From NCBI GenBank assembly GCA_019913005.1, contig JAIOHL010000250.1, forward strand, positions 35,983 through 99,982: a DNA stretch of 64,000 bases, read 5' to 3'. The notes beneath the pieces were generated by a model, which did not search any database, was not told the DNA's origin, and worked only from the letters and a program-made list of their open reading frames with translations. Of this stretch, positions 26,233 to 37,285 are shown piece after piece. The position numbers were made by a program, and so were the translations under genes. Each line of letters starts with the position of its first letter. Within the stretch, counting starts at the first letter, position 1. The DNA comes from Anaerolineae bacterium (lineage in GTDB: Bacteria > Chloroflexota > Anaerolineae > Aggregatilineales > J027).

Positions 26233-27748
26233 ATGTTGACCAAACTAAAATTGAAACCAGTCCTTATTTTCATTTTTGCAGTAATCGCAGGTGTCGCAAT
26301 TGTCATTTTAGGTCAGGCTCTCCTTTCAAATTCCTCAAAATCCAATGATGAAAATCTAAAGAGCCGTCTTGTTGAATCCGACGATGTGGTCATTGAACAG
26401 GCAGGCAATTGGACGGCCCAAGAAGCCAAGTCCGCCAGCAGTGGCAGCTATCTCTACAGCAGCGGCAGCCCTGATGACGTCTTGACCCTGACCTTTGTCG
26501 GGTCACGAGTGGAAGTAATTTACACCACAGGCACGAATTTGGGGACGCTGGCGGTGGATGTTGACCATACTGTTCTGCGAACTGTGATGACCGCAGATCA
26601 ATCCACCAAATATCAAGAGCGCACAATGGTGGATAATTTGGATGACGGCCTGCACACGTTACGGGTATATGCTCAAGAAGGCGGGGTCATTGGGATTGAT
26701 GCGTTTCGAATATCTCGTCCACCTACCGCTGAACTTGCTGCAATGCCCATAAACATGACAAAAATTGGGGAGAATGTACTCGAAAGTGCCATAACGAACA
26801 GTGGTGCATCAATCATTATATTGCTGCAAGAACCCAATGTACATTATTCCAATGAGGCTGTTTATAAGGAGAACATAAAGCAAACTCAGCAAAATGTCTT
26901 AGACAGTCTTGCTGTTGGTCATTTTGAAGTATCTAATTTATATAAAACCCTTCCAAGTTTTGCGGGGGACGCTGATTTCAATGCAATTCTCGAATTACAA
27001 AATCTACCAGAAGTGAAATTTATTCAGTTGAATTCGAGTGGTGGCGGAAGTGCAAATGTACCTGATGGGCTAAACCGTGTTCACATTAACAAATCCAAAC
27101 TGTATCCCCGCTAGCTACTTGAGATTGCCCGTAGGCAGGGGAAAACTTGTATCTCAATCTTGCTCCAAGACCCTGACCCGCCTTCTAACCAGTCGCCTAA
27201 CGGACTACTCAGTGAAGAAATGGTTACGGAGATGCAAGATCAAGTCCTGTCAGAAATATCAACAGGGCATTTTGAGTTAATTAAGAAGATTTCACATATG
27301 CCTATTATGGCTGGTTACGCTGACGCCAACGCAATTTTGGAATTCCAAGTCAATCCATTGGTACTTAGTATTCGTTTATCATGTATTCCGCTTCACTTTG
27401 AGGCAGCGCAAGGTAGTCAAGCCGAATCCCCCATTATTGACGAGGGCAAATTGCACCCCGAAGTGCTTGAGGCCGCCCGTAATCAGGGTATGTATAGATG
27501 TGGTGCTGGTCGAACCCCAGCCGATTGACAGCCTGCCTCCGAGTCAACTCCCCGACCCCGAACCGATTAAACAGATTCAAGATATGGTGTTATCTGGCAT
27601 CAGAAATGGTCGTTTTGATCTCAGTCTGAGGCTCACAACTGTGGCGGGTTTTGGAGGGTATGCTGATTATGATGCGCTGCTCGATTTACAGGCAATGCCA
27701 GAGGTGATACGGATTGATATGTGTATGCCGGGGCACTTTGAAGCCTAA
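26233..27748 (+). pseudogene. Broken gene: N-terminal module plus three subtilase-propeptide-like repeats, no protease
   Basis: ATG 26233 follows AAGGA. The first 293 codons give an anchor helix (about 8-30), the beta-sandwich-like module (45-160) and a first I9-like propeptide repeat (190-275). A TAG at 27112 stops the frame, but the same frame goes on at once with LLEIARRQGKTCISILLQDPDP and a second repeat. At about 27490 the frame changes (+1) and a third repeat runs to 27748 (VVLVEPQP...FGGYADYDALLDLQAMPEV). Each repeat has the (Q/K)..(V)L..(I/L)..G.F(E/D), (A)G(Y)AD.NA(I/L)LE(L/F)Q core seen in the propeptides of the subtilases at 7361 and 53481. There is no catalytic domain at all. Either a decayed inhibitor-like array, or intact apart from two assembly errors. 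Confidence 0.75.
26353..26712 (+). repeat. DNA-level copy of shared N-terminal module (copy B)
   Basis: Near-identical in nucleotides to the reverse complement of 10040-10400 and 56250-56605. The similarity ends soon after the codons for GIDAFR. Confidence 0.7.
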
Positions 27749-27775
27749 TCCTCCCTAAACTCTCCCTTATCAAAA

Positions 27776-27816
27776 ATCAAAAAGCCCCCAACCTGCATAC
27801 ATCTCAAGCTGAGGGC
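27776..27816 (-). terminator. Terminator of the giant PKD/propeller gene
   Basis: On the minus strand AGCCCTCAGC... pairs with ...GGGGGCT across a long loop, followed by TTTTTGATTTTT. It lies about 56 bases past the stop at 27873. Confidence 0.55.
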
Positions 27817-27872
27817 TAATGTTTGAGACGGGTAGAGGGGGTTGATGCCCTCTATCCCATCACGCGAAAGGG

Positions 27873-30800
27873 CTACTTCTCAGCCGAGGGGAGTGACCGC
27901 TGGCGGCTGGCGTTTTCTTCCGACGGGGCGTTCTGCGGATATTGGTCGGCGTTGGGGTCAAAGGTCAGTTGGCTGGCCTCTTCTTCCACCTTGATCGCCG
28001 GGGCGTCAATCGGCAGGGCGTTGGTCGAGAAGATGTTCGGGTCTTCGGTAATGTCGGATGTCCAGACAATCGTCGTGGATTCGCAATACCAAGTGGGGGC
28101 ATAGTCGGGAATCACGTTGTCGGTCAACAGGCGGGTCATGCCGCTGCTGAACTCGTACACATAGATGTCGAGGTCGCCGTCCACATCGGATTGATAGGCC
28201 ACTACGCTGTCATCGGGCGAGAACACCGGATTGGTGGCATCGCCAGCGACATCGGAGATCAATTGCACATCGGTGCCATCGGCGTTCATGACGTAGATCG
28301 CGCTCTTGTCCGAACCATCGCGGTACGAACGGAACACAATCTTTTCGCCGTTGAACGAGTAGGAGGCGTCATGGTCGTAACCCACGCCATCGCTCAGTTT
28401 AACCACTTCACCCGTCGCAATGGTCAGTTCGTAAATCTGCCACAGGCCGTCTTCACGGTCACTCTGGAAGATCAACTTGCTGCCATCGGGATGCCAGAAG
28501 GCGTTAATGTCGTTGGCGGCATCATCTGTTAGGCGGGTTTCGACACCACTCGCCACGTCCACCATGTACAGTTCCCAATTACCGTCGCGGGCGGATTCAT
28601 ACACGATGTACTGTCCGTCGGGCGACCACATCGGGTCAATGTCAATGGCGTTGGGTGTATTGGTAACGCGCTGTTGGATCAGACCGTCCACCGAGCCGAT
28701 GTAGATTTCCCAGTTGCCATCGCGGTTGGAGGCAAAGGCGATCCATTGTGCATCGGGTGACTTGGTGGGGGCCATGTCGTAGATACGGAAGCCGACACCC
28801 TTTGACAGGTTCTCATCCGCGTCGGGGTTATCGGGTAGATCACCCAGCCGGAAGACTTCCCAGTCGCCGGTCTGATTAGTGTGATACAGCAACCAGTCGG
28901 GGCAGACCGCTGGGCCAACTTCAATCGGCGTCCATTCACGTTCGCCCTGTTCGTTGGAGCAGAGTTCGGGGTTAGTCATGACGACCACCGGGAAGCCGTT
29001 GGTGGTTTCAAGCGTGTAGCCGCAGACGGGTTCCGGTTCATCTGGCGTGCTGGGCGGGACATCGCCGGGGGTGTCGCAGTAAGTTTGGGCCGTCGCGGAG
29101 AGGTCGGCGGTCTCGAAGATCACCGTTTCACCCGGACGGTTGATGAAGAAGTCTTGGGATGCACCCGCATCCAGATCGAGCGTGCCGCGTTCAAAGATTT
29201 GGCCGAACTCGTTCTTGATGACATAGCCCACCTGTTGGTTGCCTTCGCTCATATCGCCACCGTTGTTGGTGACGCCGAATTGAGCCGAGCCGTCTTCCTT
29301 GCAGAAGCCGATGACCGACAAAGCAGGCGGTTGATAACAGGTAGTGTCCGCAAAGACCGGACTTAGGCCGTCGCTCGTAAACGTCAGTATGCCCCAAACA
29401 TCGGGTACAGAGATATTGACACTTTCGTTTTCGGCGATTTCGAGTGTGCCTTCTAGCACTACGTTGCCACTTTCGTCGGTGATTTGATACGGCTGCTGCT
29501 GATTGCCAGACGCCATATCGCCGCCACCGTTGTAGATGACAAACAGGGCCGAGCCGTTTTCAACGCAAGTACCAACGGCGGATAACGCGGGCGGTTTGTA
29601 ACATTCGGTGTTGGCCGTGACCGGGCTGAGGCCTTCGGAAGTGAAGGTCAGCGGGCCATAGACGCCATCCACTTGAATGTCAATGCTGCTGCCTGCGCCA
29701 AGTTCCAACGTGCCTGTGAGCACTTCGTCGCCTTCAAGGTCGGTGACGGTGAAGGGTTGCTGCTGATTGCCCAAGCGCATATCGCCGCCGCTGTTGGCAA
29801 CGGTGAAGCGGGCCGAGCCGTTTTGAAGGCAGACACCCGACGCGGTTAGGGCAGGGGGTTGGTAGCACAACGAACTGATGTGCAGGTGTGGGCCGCCTTC
29901 GCTAATGGTGTCGAAGAAGATTTCCCCAAAGTAGTCGGCAACGGTAAAGGTTTGTGATTCGCCTTCACCCAGTTCGAGTGTGCCAGTTTCGATCACACCC
30001 GTCGCGGAGATAGCGAAATCTTCACCAATGATCGCCTGTACCCAGCTAATGACATATTCCACTTGCTGGTTGCCCAAACTCATGTCGCCGCCATTATTGG
30101 TGATGACAAACTGGGTCACACCACCTTCAACGCAGGTCGCTTCGCCGACCAGCGCCGGGGGTTTGTAGCATTCGGTATTGGCCGTCAAGGGACTGAGGCC
30201 TTCGGAGGTGAAGGTCAGCGGGCCATAAACATCCGTGACATCAACCGTTAGGGATTGACCATTGAGTAGTTGGATCGTGCCGCTGGCGACTTCATTGCCT
30301 TCGCTGTCCGTGATGGTGTAAGTCTGGGCGCGTTGTTCGTCCATTGCACCGCCACCATTGTAGATATAGAACGTCGCTGACCCGTCTTCCTTGCAGTAAC
30401 CCTCGACGGTCAGTTCAGGTAGCGGTTGACAGTTGGTTTCAGCGAGAACGGTCTCGTTTTCTAACACCAACCGCAGGCGTCCAAATCGGCCTTCGACCAA
30501 GATGGTGGTGCTTTCGCCTTCACCCAATGCCAAAGTACCGCTGACGGCAGGAACATCGCTGTTATCCAGCACCGCGTAGTCAATCGTTTGGTCGCCGAGG
30601 TTCATGTCGCCGCCAGTGTTGGTGACGGTGAATTCAGCCGAGCCATTGATCTTGCAGATGCCTACTGCCGACAATGATGGGGGCTTGTAGCATTCAGTGT
30701 TGGCAACCGCGCCTTCTTGTCCGTCTATCCACAATTCAAGCGGGCCATAGGTGCCGACCACTGGGATTTGCAGCGTTTGGTTGTTGCCGAGGGTAATGAT

Positions 30801-33800
30801 ACCGCTGGTAACTTCATTGCCTTCGCTGTCAAAGACCCAATATAACAAACTCTGATTGCCCAAACTCATGTCGCCGCCTGTGTTGGTGACGGTGAAGCGG
30901 GCCTCGCCGTTTTCCAAACACACGCCTTCATACGTGAGGGTCGGGGGTTCATAACAGGTTGTGGTGACTGAACCTTCAAAGTCATCCACGCGGAGGGTCA
31001 GGGTGCCAAAGGTGTCGGTAATTTCGACGGTCTGGCTTTCGCCTGCCTCTAGGTTGACCTCACCGGAATCTACCTCGGTGTTGCTGCTGTCGGTGACGTG
31101 GTAGGTGCTGGGTTCGGGCATGTCGCCACCTTCATTGGTGATGGTGAACTGGGCATGTCCATTTTCCAAGCATACCGCTTGATAGGTGAGTTTCGGCGGT
31201 TGGGCACATTCGGTGGTCGTTTCGGCAAAGAGGCCACCTTGACCCTGTGCATCGGGCGTGCTGTAGCCAGTGCGTAACGTCAGCGAGTCGTACCAACCGG
31301 GGACAGTCACGGTAAAGGATTCGTTACGACCCAGTGCGGGCACGGTGCCATTTTGAACTTCGGTCATGATGTTGACCACGTAATAGGGCTGCGCGGCAAT
31401 CATCGGGTAACCCGTGTTCGTGATGACAAAGGTCGCTGAACCATCTTTCGCGCAGACGGCCTTGACGGACAGCGCCGCATCGCATGGGCCAGCGGATGAG
31501 GCTGAGGCTAGTTCGATTACGCCTACCGGGACGGAGACAACCACCCGCAAAGTATTGCTGCCTGCGACGGCGGTGGTGGTGATACGTTGGGTGGAGTTGG
31601 CTTCGATGGTATTGCTGCCGATTTCAGTGCTGCCGTCCACAGTGTAGCGATAGTTCACCGGGAACGGATTCGGATTGGTCACATCCCACACGCGGGTATT
31701 GAGCCAGTCGTCATTGCAGACCGAGATGATCCTAAACGGCAGGATGGGCGGTAGACATTCGCCAACCGAGGCGGAAACGACCAAAGTGTTGCCGTCGCGG
31801 ATGGTTAAAATGGCGCTCTCATAACCTGCTGGGACCGTCACCGTCAGGGTCGTGCTTTCGTTCGTGCCCAGTTGGAAGGTGCCGTTTTCGATGTTCTGAT
31901 TACGGCTGTCGTCAATCGAGTAGTTAAACGAGGTGGGCATGACCCCGCCTGTATTGGTGATCGTGAATGTCACAGTGCTGCTGGTCAGGTCATTCGCCGA
32001 GCAGACGCCAGACGCTTCAATCTTGGGCGGTTGGGCACATTCGCTGCCCGCCGTCAGTTCCAAATCGGGCGCGTTAAAGGTCAAGTTCCCATAGAGACCG
32101 GGTAGGAAGACTTCGAGTGTATTAGCAAAGTTGGGTGCAACCGCTTCTGCCAACAAGAACGACCCTTGATTGACGATGTTGCCACCTTCGTCGGTCACGC
32201 TGTAGGAGGCAGGTTGAACCATTGCGCCGCCGTTGTTGACGAGGAGGAAGTACGTGCCAGAGAAGCCTTCTTCTTCCTTACAGCGACCCTCAACCGTTAT
32301 ATCGGGGGCTTCCACGCAGTCGGTCTTGGCCGTTAAGGTGATCTTACCGTCGGTGGCCTCAAAGGTGACTTCGCCGTAGCCATCCGGTACGTCAACGCTG
32401 AAGGTGTTGTTTTGGTCGCCGTCGAGTTGGAAGCTGCCCGTGATCGGAGTCGCCAATGAGCCGCCGGAAATGGTATAGCTCATTGGGCCGTCCATTGGGC
32501 CGCCATCCACATTCGTAACCATAAACTGTGCGCCGCTGCCATCTTCCAAACAGACACCCTCCGCTTTGAGGTTGGTCGGTTTGCGACATTCGGTGCTGGC
32601 AGAGAGCTTGCTGTCGGTGGTGCTGAAATTCAACACACCGCGAGCATTGACCGTGATGGGCAGGCTTTCATCTTCGCCCAGTTGGAAATCGCCGCTGCGA
32701 ACGGTGTTGCCGCTGGCGTCGGTGATACGATAGGTATCGGTGTTGGGCATCGCGCCGCCTTCATTGTAAATCGTGAAGGTTGCCGAGCCGTCTTCATTAC
32801 ACACGCCCTCCACCCGTAGATTGGGCAGTTCGAGCGAGGTTGAAACATTGACATTGACTTTGCGGACAATCGCGCCGGGGATACCCTGTGCATTGACCAG
32901 CATCGTCACGGTGTATTCTTTGCTCTCGGTGTAGGTATGGCAGGGGTTCAAATCGGTGCTAGTGTTGCCATCGCCAAAGTCCCACGAGGTCAGGGTGGTG
33001 CCTGCGCTCAGGTAGCTGGTAAAGCAGACTTCGCCGCCGGGTTTGACTTCAATGCCAAACGAGGAATCGGATTCGCTTAGGCCATAGGTGCGGATACGGT
33101 TGGTCGCGCTGGCTTCCAGACCGAATACGTTCTTGACCTTTAACGTTACGTCAAACGTGCCGATAGTGGTGTAGGTGAAACACGGATTTTGGGCGGTGCT
33201 GTCGGTATTGCCGTCGCCATCCAAATCCCATTCCCAACTGTTGATCTGGTCACCTTGACTTTGGTCGGTATAGCAGACCTCCATCGGGGCGACGCCATTC
33301 CAGCGACTGGGGGTGAATTCGGCACGAATGTTGGTGGCCGAGCCGACACGCACGATAACGGTGGCTTCCATGGCCCCTAAATCACCGTTCCCATGTAACA
33401 CAATGGTGTATTCGCCGGGTACAGTGAAGCGATAGGTTGTGTCTTTGGTATAGGCATGACCGCCACCGGGGAAGTCCCATACATAGCTGTCGGGATAGAT
33501 ATTGGTGCTAATGCCGGTGAAGCTGACCGTCAACGGGGCGATACCCGCGTTCGGGTTGGCATTGGCCGCGAGGGATTGTTCCTTAATTTCAACCGTGCGC
33601 TGCTTGGCACACGTCTTGCCATCCGAGGCCGTCGCTTCAAACCTCAAGGTGAAGTTGCCGACGCTGGCGAATAGATAAGCGAGGTTGATTTCCGTGCCGA
33701 CTTCTTGGCCGTTAACCAACCAGCGATAGGTGGCGGTGCGATCTGGCACGGCGTTCAAATTGTTGACTGAGCCGCTGTAGTTGGCCGTCGCGTTGAGCAT

Positions 33801-36800
33801 GACCAGTCGTGGCCCGCTCCAATCGCAGGAGATGTCGGTGTTGACCGGGTTGACCGTCACAGTCTTGCTGGCCGAACAGGTCACGGTTACGCCTGCGCTG
33901 TTGGTCGCACTGACTGTCACGCTGACGGTTTGTTGTCCGCTCGTGTCAAATACGTAATTGGCGGTACGGGTAGTGGCATTGTTTGACCACAGATAGGTCA
34001 CGCCCGTGACACTACCGCTATAGCTCACGCGATAGTTCGAGTTGCCGCCGACGGTAATGTTGCCCGAACCTTGATCAATCCGGCAGGTCAGTTCGTTTTG
34101 ACTGACGGTGATGGTCTTGGTGGCAGAACAACCGTTGCCCGTCGTGGGCGTAATGGTTAACGTCAGGGCGTAGGTACCCGGAATGGTAAATTGATAGTTG
34201 CTAAAGTTCTGGGTGGTGCTGGTGAGGTCAATCCCGCTGCCTGCTGGCCCAACCAAACGCCATGTATAGGTCAGGGTTTGATTGGCGGGGTTATTGACGC
34301 TGCTGTTGTAACCCGATGATTGATTGAGCAGCAAACTGCCCGACCCGCTGGAAATCTTGCAGGTATCAATGCCGTTGCCGCTGACGGTGATCGTCTTGGT
34401 GACTGCCGAGCAGGATACGCCTTCAATCGTTGCAACGAATGTGACCGTGTATGGGCCAGCCGTCGTTTGTGCGAAGCTGTAATCCTCGCTTGTCGCTACT
34501 TCTGCGCCATTGACTGTCCACACGTAGGTGACGGTACGCCCGCCGACATTGTTGACCACGCCATCCAACAAAACAGCCTGTCCAAGCAGGGCGCCACTGG
34601 GGGCTGTGACCGAGCAGGTAAAGCTGGCGGTGTTGACCGTGACCGTCTTGGTCTTGGAGCATTCCGCGCCATCGGCGGTCTGGGCATAGAAGGTGACTTG
34701 GAATGCACCAGACGACATCCATTGGTAGCTGCTCAGATTTTGCGTAGAGGCGACTTCATTACCGTCAATCGTCCAGCGATAGGTCGTGACGGTGCGTCCC
34801 TGCCGATTACTCACCGAACCGCTGTAGTTCACGGTCTGAAGGAGTAGGGGGCTGGTTGTGCCACTGAAATCGCAGGTGATCGGCTGAAGTTCAACGGTGA
34901 TACTGGCTTGGGCCGCTTCGGATGTGCCACCGGGGCCAGTCACACGCAGGGTGACAATAAAGGTGCCATTGCTGGCATAGACGTGGCTGGGGTTGCGATC
35001 AGTGCTGGTGTTGCCGTCGCCAAAGTCCCATTCCCAATCCGTGATGACACCCGTCGAGGTATCGGTGAAGCTAATCGTATCACCAACACGGGCTGTCAAG
35101 GGGATGGCGGTAAAGCTGGCTACGGGAGCTACGTCACCCGATACCACAGGCACGGTCTGGCTGGCGGTTGAACTGGTGTTGTCGTCGCCCACGACCTTAA
35201 GACTGACTGTATAGCTGCCATCGCTGGCGTAGACATGGCAAGGGGCTTGTTCATTGCTGACCGGGCTGCCATCGCCAAAATTCCATTCATAGCTGGTGAT
35301 GGTGCCAGTGCTGGCGTTGTCGAAGCAGACCTGTTTGCCTTCGGGGGTGGTTTCACCGAGGCGATAGCTGAAGATCGCCGCGACCCGATCACCCAATGTC
35401 GTAACCAAGACCTGCTTGGTGCGATTGCTGCCGCCGCCGGGGCCGTTGACCGTTAAACTGATGGTATACGTGCCAGCGGTGTCGTAGGTGATGGTATGCG
35501 GGCCGGCTTGATTGCTGGTCTGACCGTTGCCAAAGTTCCATTCATAAGTGGTGACTTCGCCGCCCGTTACATTGGCCGTAATCGTGACGGTCAAGGGGGC
35601 ATTGCCTTCTTGGGGCGTCACGCTGAAATCGGCAATCGGACGTGCCAGTGCAGTCACGGTTTCGATTGAACCCGTCGCCACAGCGGTCAGTGTGCCATTG
35701 GAGACGGTCAAGGTCACATTAAATACGCCGACGGTGGTGTATTGATGGGTCGGATTTTGGTCATTGCTGACGGGGCTGCCGTCGCCAAAATCCCATGCCC
35801 ATGACACCGCGCCAACGCTGGTGTCGGTGAACTGAACGGTGAGGGGTGCTTCGCCGCTACCAGGGCTGGCCGTGAACCCAGCACGGAAGGTTTGGCTGCC
35901 ACCGCCACTTTGTGTGGCATTGACGCTGCCATTCGCAACCAGATTCCCACGCGGGCTGATGCAGTCCAGCTTAATCGGATACGAACCGGCCACGCTGTAG
36001 GTACGGTTGGCGGGGTTAGTGTCGGTGCTGGTGGAGTTATCTTCAAACGTCCACACATAGGAAGCCACATTTTGGCTATTGTTAACAAACTGCACTTCCA
36101 ACGGCAGGGTATAGGGTGGGCCGGCTTGACCAACCACTACAATATTAAACGCGCACGAAATAGGTGGTAATTGTTCTTCGGTCAGCACCACATCGCTGGT
36201 CGCGGTAAGGGTGCGCCCGTCGCTGGTGGTCGCCGTCAAGGTTACGGTATAGGTGCCTGCGTTTAAGTAGGTGTGGGTTGGGCTGGTTTCGGTGCTTCCC
36301 GCTGAACCATCACCAAAATTCCAGCTAAAGCCTGCGAAGGTATCACCGCTGCTGGTGTTGGTAAACGTCACCGCGCCGTCTACACCAATGGAGGCCTCAA
36401 AGCCTACATTGATAGTCGCGCCAGCCTGACCACCTTCTTCAGTCGGCACTTCGGTGGGCAGAGCAGCAACTTCGGTTGGAGCGGGTTCAGTCGGGGCTTC
36501 GGTAGGTACTTCTGTCGGCACTTCGGTGGCGACCTCAGTAGCTACTTCAGTGGGTGCTTCAGTCGGTACGGCCTCTTCGGTTGGGGCTTCTGTGGGGACA
36601 ACGACTTCGGTGGGGACTTCCGTTGGCACAACTTCCGTCGGCACTTCAGTGGGGACATCTGTCGGCACTACGTTGTCGTCGGGGTTGCAGGGGTCGCCGA
36701 TACCGTCATTGGCTAGATTCGGACAGGCATCGTCCACATCAAGTACACCATCGCCGTCTTCATCGTGGTTGCAGGGGTCGCCCACTGCATCATTCGGATC

Positions 36801-37061
36801 GGCAGGACAGGCGTCGTCAATATCCGGTACGCCATCGCTATCCCCATCGGGACAGCCTGCCAAATTGGGATCGCCTGCATCATCCGGGCAGCGATCTGAT
36901 TCGTCCGCAACCGTATCACCATCGCGGTCACTGCCGCCTGCCGTACCTTGTAGATCGTCATCACCCCCAAAAATGAGCAGGGCACCGACGATAATCAAGA
37001 CGAGCGCGGCTGCGACGATACCGATTTGTTGGTTGCGAGTTAATTTCCTCCATCGTTCCAT
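27873..37061 (-). CDS. Giant membrane-anchored surface protein: TSP3, PTE stalk, PKD array, Cys-module array, TolB propeller
   Basis: 3062 residues; ATG 37061 follows AGGGAG at 7 bases. Order: cytoplasmic stub and TM helix (12-32); GTAGG motif; calcium-type TSP3 repeats (44-125, DGDSDGVPDIDDACP); PTE/PTEV stalk (130-215); about 14 PKD-like domains (220-1310), six classical (WNFGDGS), five with a Cys pair and lacking the DFGDG loop, then three more; 14 modules of about 75-90 residues (V-x-G-x-C-x-(E/K)DGSA-x-F-x-(I/V)TN-x-GG-(D)-M, ending in Cys); a Cys-rich join (CGYTLETTNGFPVVVMTNPELC); and a six-bladed PD40 propeller (to the C-terminus, SLPSAEK). An adhesion or matrix role outside the cell is likely; no enzyme domain seen. 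The propeller is nearly the same as that of the protein at 49515. Confidence 0.92.
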   Translation of the reverse strand: MERWRKLTRNQQIGIVAAALVLIIVGALLIFGGDDDLQGTAGGSDRDGDTVADESDRCPDDAGDPNLAGCPDGDSDGVPDIDDACPADPNDAVGDPCNHDEDGDGVLDVDDACPNLANDGIGDPCNPDDNVVPTDVPTEVPTEVVPTEVPTEVVVPTEAPTEEAVPTEAPTEVATEVATEVPTEVPTEAPTEPAPTEVAALPTEVPTEEGGQAGATINVGFEASIGVDGAVTFTNTSSGDTFAGFSWNFGDGSAGSTETSPTHTYLNAGTYTVTLTATTSDGRTLTATSDVVLTEEQLPPISCAFNIVVVGQAGPPYTLPLEVQFVNNSQNVASYVWTFEDNSTSTDTNPANRTYSVAGSYPIKLDCISPRGNLVANGSVNATQSGGGSQTFRAGFTASPGSGEAPLTVQFTDTSVGAVSWAWDFGDGSPVSNDQNPTHQYTTVGVFNVTLTVSNGTLTAVATGSIETVTALARPIADFSVTPQEGNAPLTVTITANVTGGEVTTYEWNFGNGQTSNQAGPHTITYDTAGTYTISLTVNGPGGGSNRTKQVLVTTLGDRVAAIFSYRLGETTPEGKQVCFDNASTGTITSYEWNFGDGSPVSNEQAPCHVYASDGSYTVSLKVVGDDNTSSTASQTVPVVSGDVAPVASFTAIPLTARVGDTISFTDTSTGVITDWEWDFGDGNTSTDRNPSHVYASNGTFIVTLRVTGPGGTSEAAQASITVELQPITCDFSGTTSPLLLQTVNYSGSVSNRQGRTVTTYRWTIDGNEVASTQNLSSYQWMSSGAFQVTFYAQTADGAECSKTKTVTVNTASFTCSVTAPSGALLGQAVLLDGVVNNVGGRTVTYVWTVNGAEVATSEDYSFAQTTAGPYTVTFVATIEGVSCSAVTKTITVSGNGIDTCKISSGSGSLLLNQSSGYNSSVNNPANQTLTYTWRLVGPAGSGIDLTSTTQNFSNYQFTIPGTYALTLTITPTTGNGCSATKTITVSQNELTCRIDQGSGNITVGGNSNYRVSYSGSVTGVTYLWSNNATTRTANYVFDTSGQQTVSVTVSATNSAGVTVTCSASKTVTVNPVNTDISCDWSGPRLVMLNATANYSGSVNNLNAVPDRTATYRWLVNGQEVGTEINLAYLFASVGNFTLRFEATASDGKTCAKQRTVEIKEQSLAANANPNAGIAPLTVSFTGISTNIYPDSYVWDFPGGGHAYTKDTTYRFTVPGEYTIVLHGNGDLGAMEATVIVRVGSATNIRAEFTPSRWNGVAPMEVCYTDQSQGDQINSWEWDLDGDGNTDSTAQNPCFTYTTIGTFDVTLKVKNVFGLEASATNRIRTYGLSESDSSFGIEVKPGGEVCFTSYLSAGTTLTSWDFGDGNTSTDLNPCHTYTESKEYTVTMLVNAQGIPGAIVRKVNVNVSTSLELPNLRVEGVCNEDGSATFTIYNEGGAMPNTDTYRITDASGNTVRSGDFQLGEDESLPITVNARGVLNFSTTDSKLSASTECRKPTNLKAEGVCLEDGSGAQFMVTNVDGGPMDGPMSYTISGGSLATPITGSFQLDGDQNNTFSVDVPDGYGEVTFEATDGKITLTAKTDCVEAPDITVEGRCKEEEGFSGTYFLLVNNGGAMVQPASYSVTDEGGNIVNQGSFLLAEAVAPNFANTLEVFLPGLYGNLTFNAPDLELTAGSECAQPPKIEASGVCSANDLTSSTVTFTITNTGGVMPTSFNYSIDDSRNQNIENGTFQLGTNESTTLTVTVPAGYESAILTIRDGNTLVVSASVGECLPPILPFRIISVCNDDWLNTRVWDVTNPNPFPVNYRYTVDGSTEIGSNTIEANSTQRITTTAVAGSNTLRVVVSVPVGVIELASASSAGPCDAALSVKAVCAKDGSATFVITNTGYPMIAAQPYYVVNIMTEVQNGTVPALGRNESFTVTVPGWYDSLTLRTGYSTPDAQGQGGLFAETTTECAQPPKLTYQAVCLENGHAQFTITNEGGDMPEPSTYHVTDSSNTEVDSGEVNLEAGESQTVEITDTFGTLTLRVDDFEGSVTTTCYEPPTLTYEGVCLENGEARFTVTNTGGDMSLGNQSLLYWVFDSEGNEVTSGIITLGNNQTLQIPVVGTYGPLELWIDGQEGAVANTECYKPPSLSAVGICKINGSAEFTVTNTGGDMNLGDQTIDYAVLDNSDVPAVSGTLALGEGESTTILVEGRFGRLRLVLENETVLAETNCQPLPELTVEGYCKEDGSATFYIYNGGGAMDEQRAQTYTITDSEGNEVASGTIQLLNGQSLTVDVTDVYGPLTFTSEGLSPLTANTECYKPPALVGEATCVEGGVTQFVITNNGGDMSLGNQQVEYVISWVQAIIGEDFAISATGVIETGTLELGEGESQTFTVADYFGEIFFDTISEGGPHLHISSLCYQPPALTASGVCLQNGSARFTVANSGGDMRLGNQQQPFTVTDLEGDEVLTGTLELGAGSSIDIQVDGVYGPLTFTSEGLSPVTANTECYKPPALSAVGTCVENGSALFVIYNGGGDMASGNQQQPYQITDESGNVVLEGTLEIAENESVNISVPDVWGILTFTSDGLSPVFADTTCYQPPALSVIGFCKEDGSAQFGVTNNGGDMSEGNQQVGYVIKNEFGQIFERGTLDLDAGASQDFFINRPGETVIFETADLSATAQTYCDTPGDVPPSTPDEPEPVCGYTLETTNGFPVVVMTNPELCSNEQGEREWTPIEVGPAVCPDWLLYHTNQTGDWEVFRLGDLPDNPDADENLSKGVGFRIYDMAPTKSPDAQWIAFASNRDGNWEIYIGSVDGLIQQRVTNTPNAIDIDPMWSPDGQYIVYESARDGNWELYMVDVASGVETRLTDDAANDINAFWHPDGSKLIFQSDREDGLWQIYELTIATGEVVKLSDGVGYDHDASYSFNGEKIVFRSYRDGSDKSAIYVMNADGTDVQLISDVAGDATNPVFSPDDSVVAYQSDVDGDLDIYVYEFSSGMTRLLTDNVIPDYAPTWYCESTTIVWTSDITEDPNIFSTNALPIDAPAIKVEEEASQLTFDPNADQYPQNAPSEENASRQRSLPSAEK

Positions 37062-37285
37062 AGAAATTCTCCCTAATTTTCAGGTATATGAGAAGCATGG
37101 CAAAAACAATGAGGGTTATTGGATAGGTCATTCCTCCTTCTAGCGAGTCACAGGGGGTGTAAAGGTGTCAAGCGGTTCAAAGGAAAAACCGACACGACAT
37201 CTATTGTGTCGTCCCGGCGATTAAAAAAGCGTTGGGCATTTTGTTAAAAACTTGTTCATGCTCAACGCTTTTTACATTTTTCGTT

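Noticed and set aside
27398..27748. A separate small gene starting at 27398
   Set aside because: Its first 30 codons are out of frame with repeat 2, and only the part after about 27490 matches a propeptide repeat. It is better read as the frameshifted end of the 26233 gene.
36454..37143. Open frame on the plus strand with SVGTSVGTSVG repeats
   Set aside because: It is the antisense of the PTE-rich stalk of the 27873-37061 gene; repeat codons read backwards stay open by chance. The same applies to frames at 39507-39749, 50256-50699 and 51924-52361.
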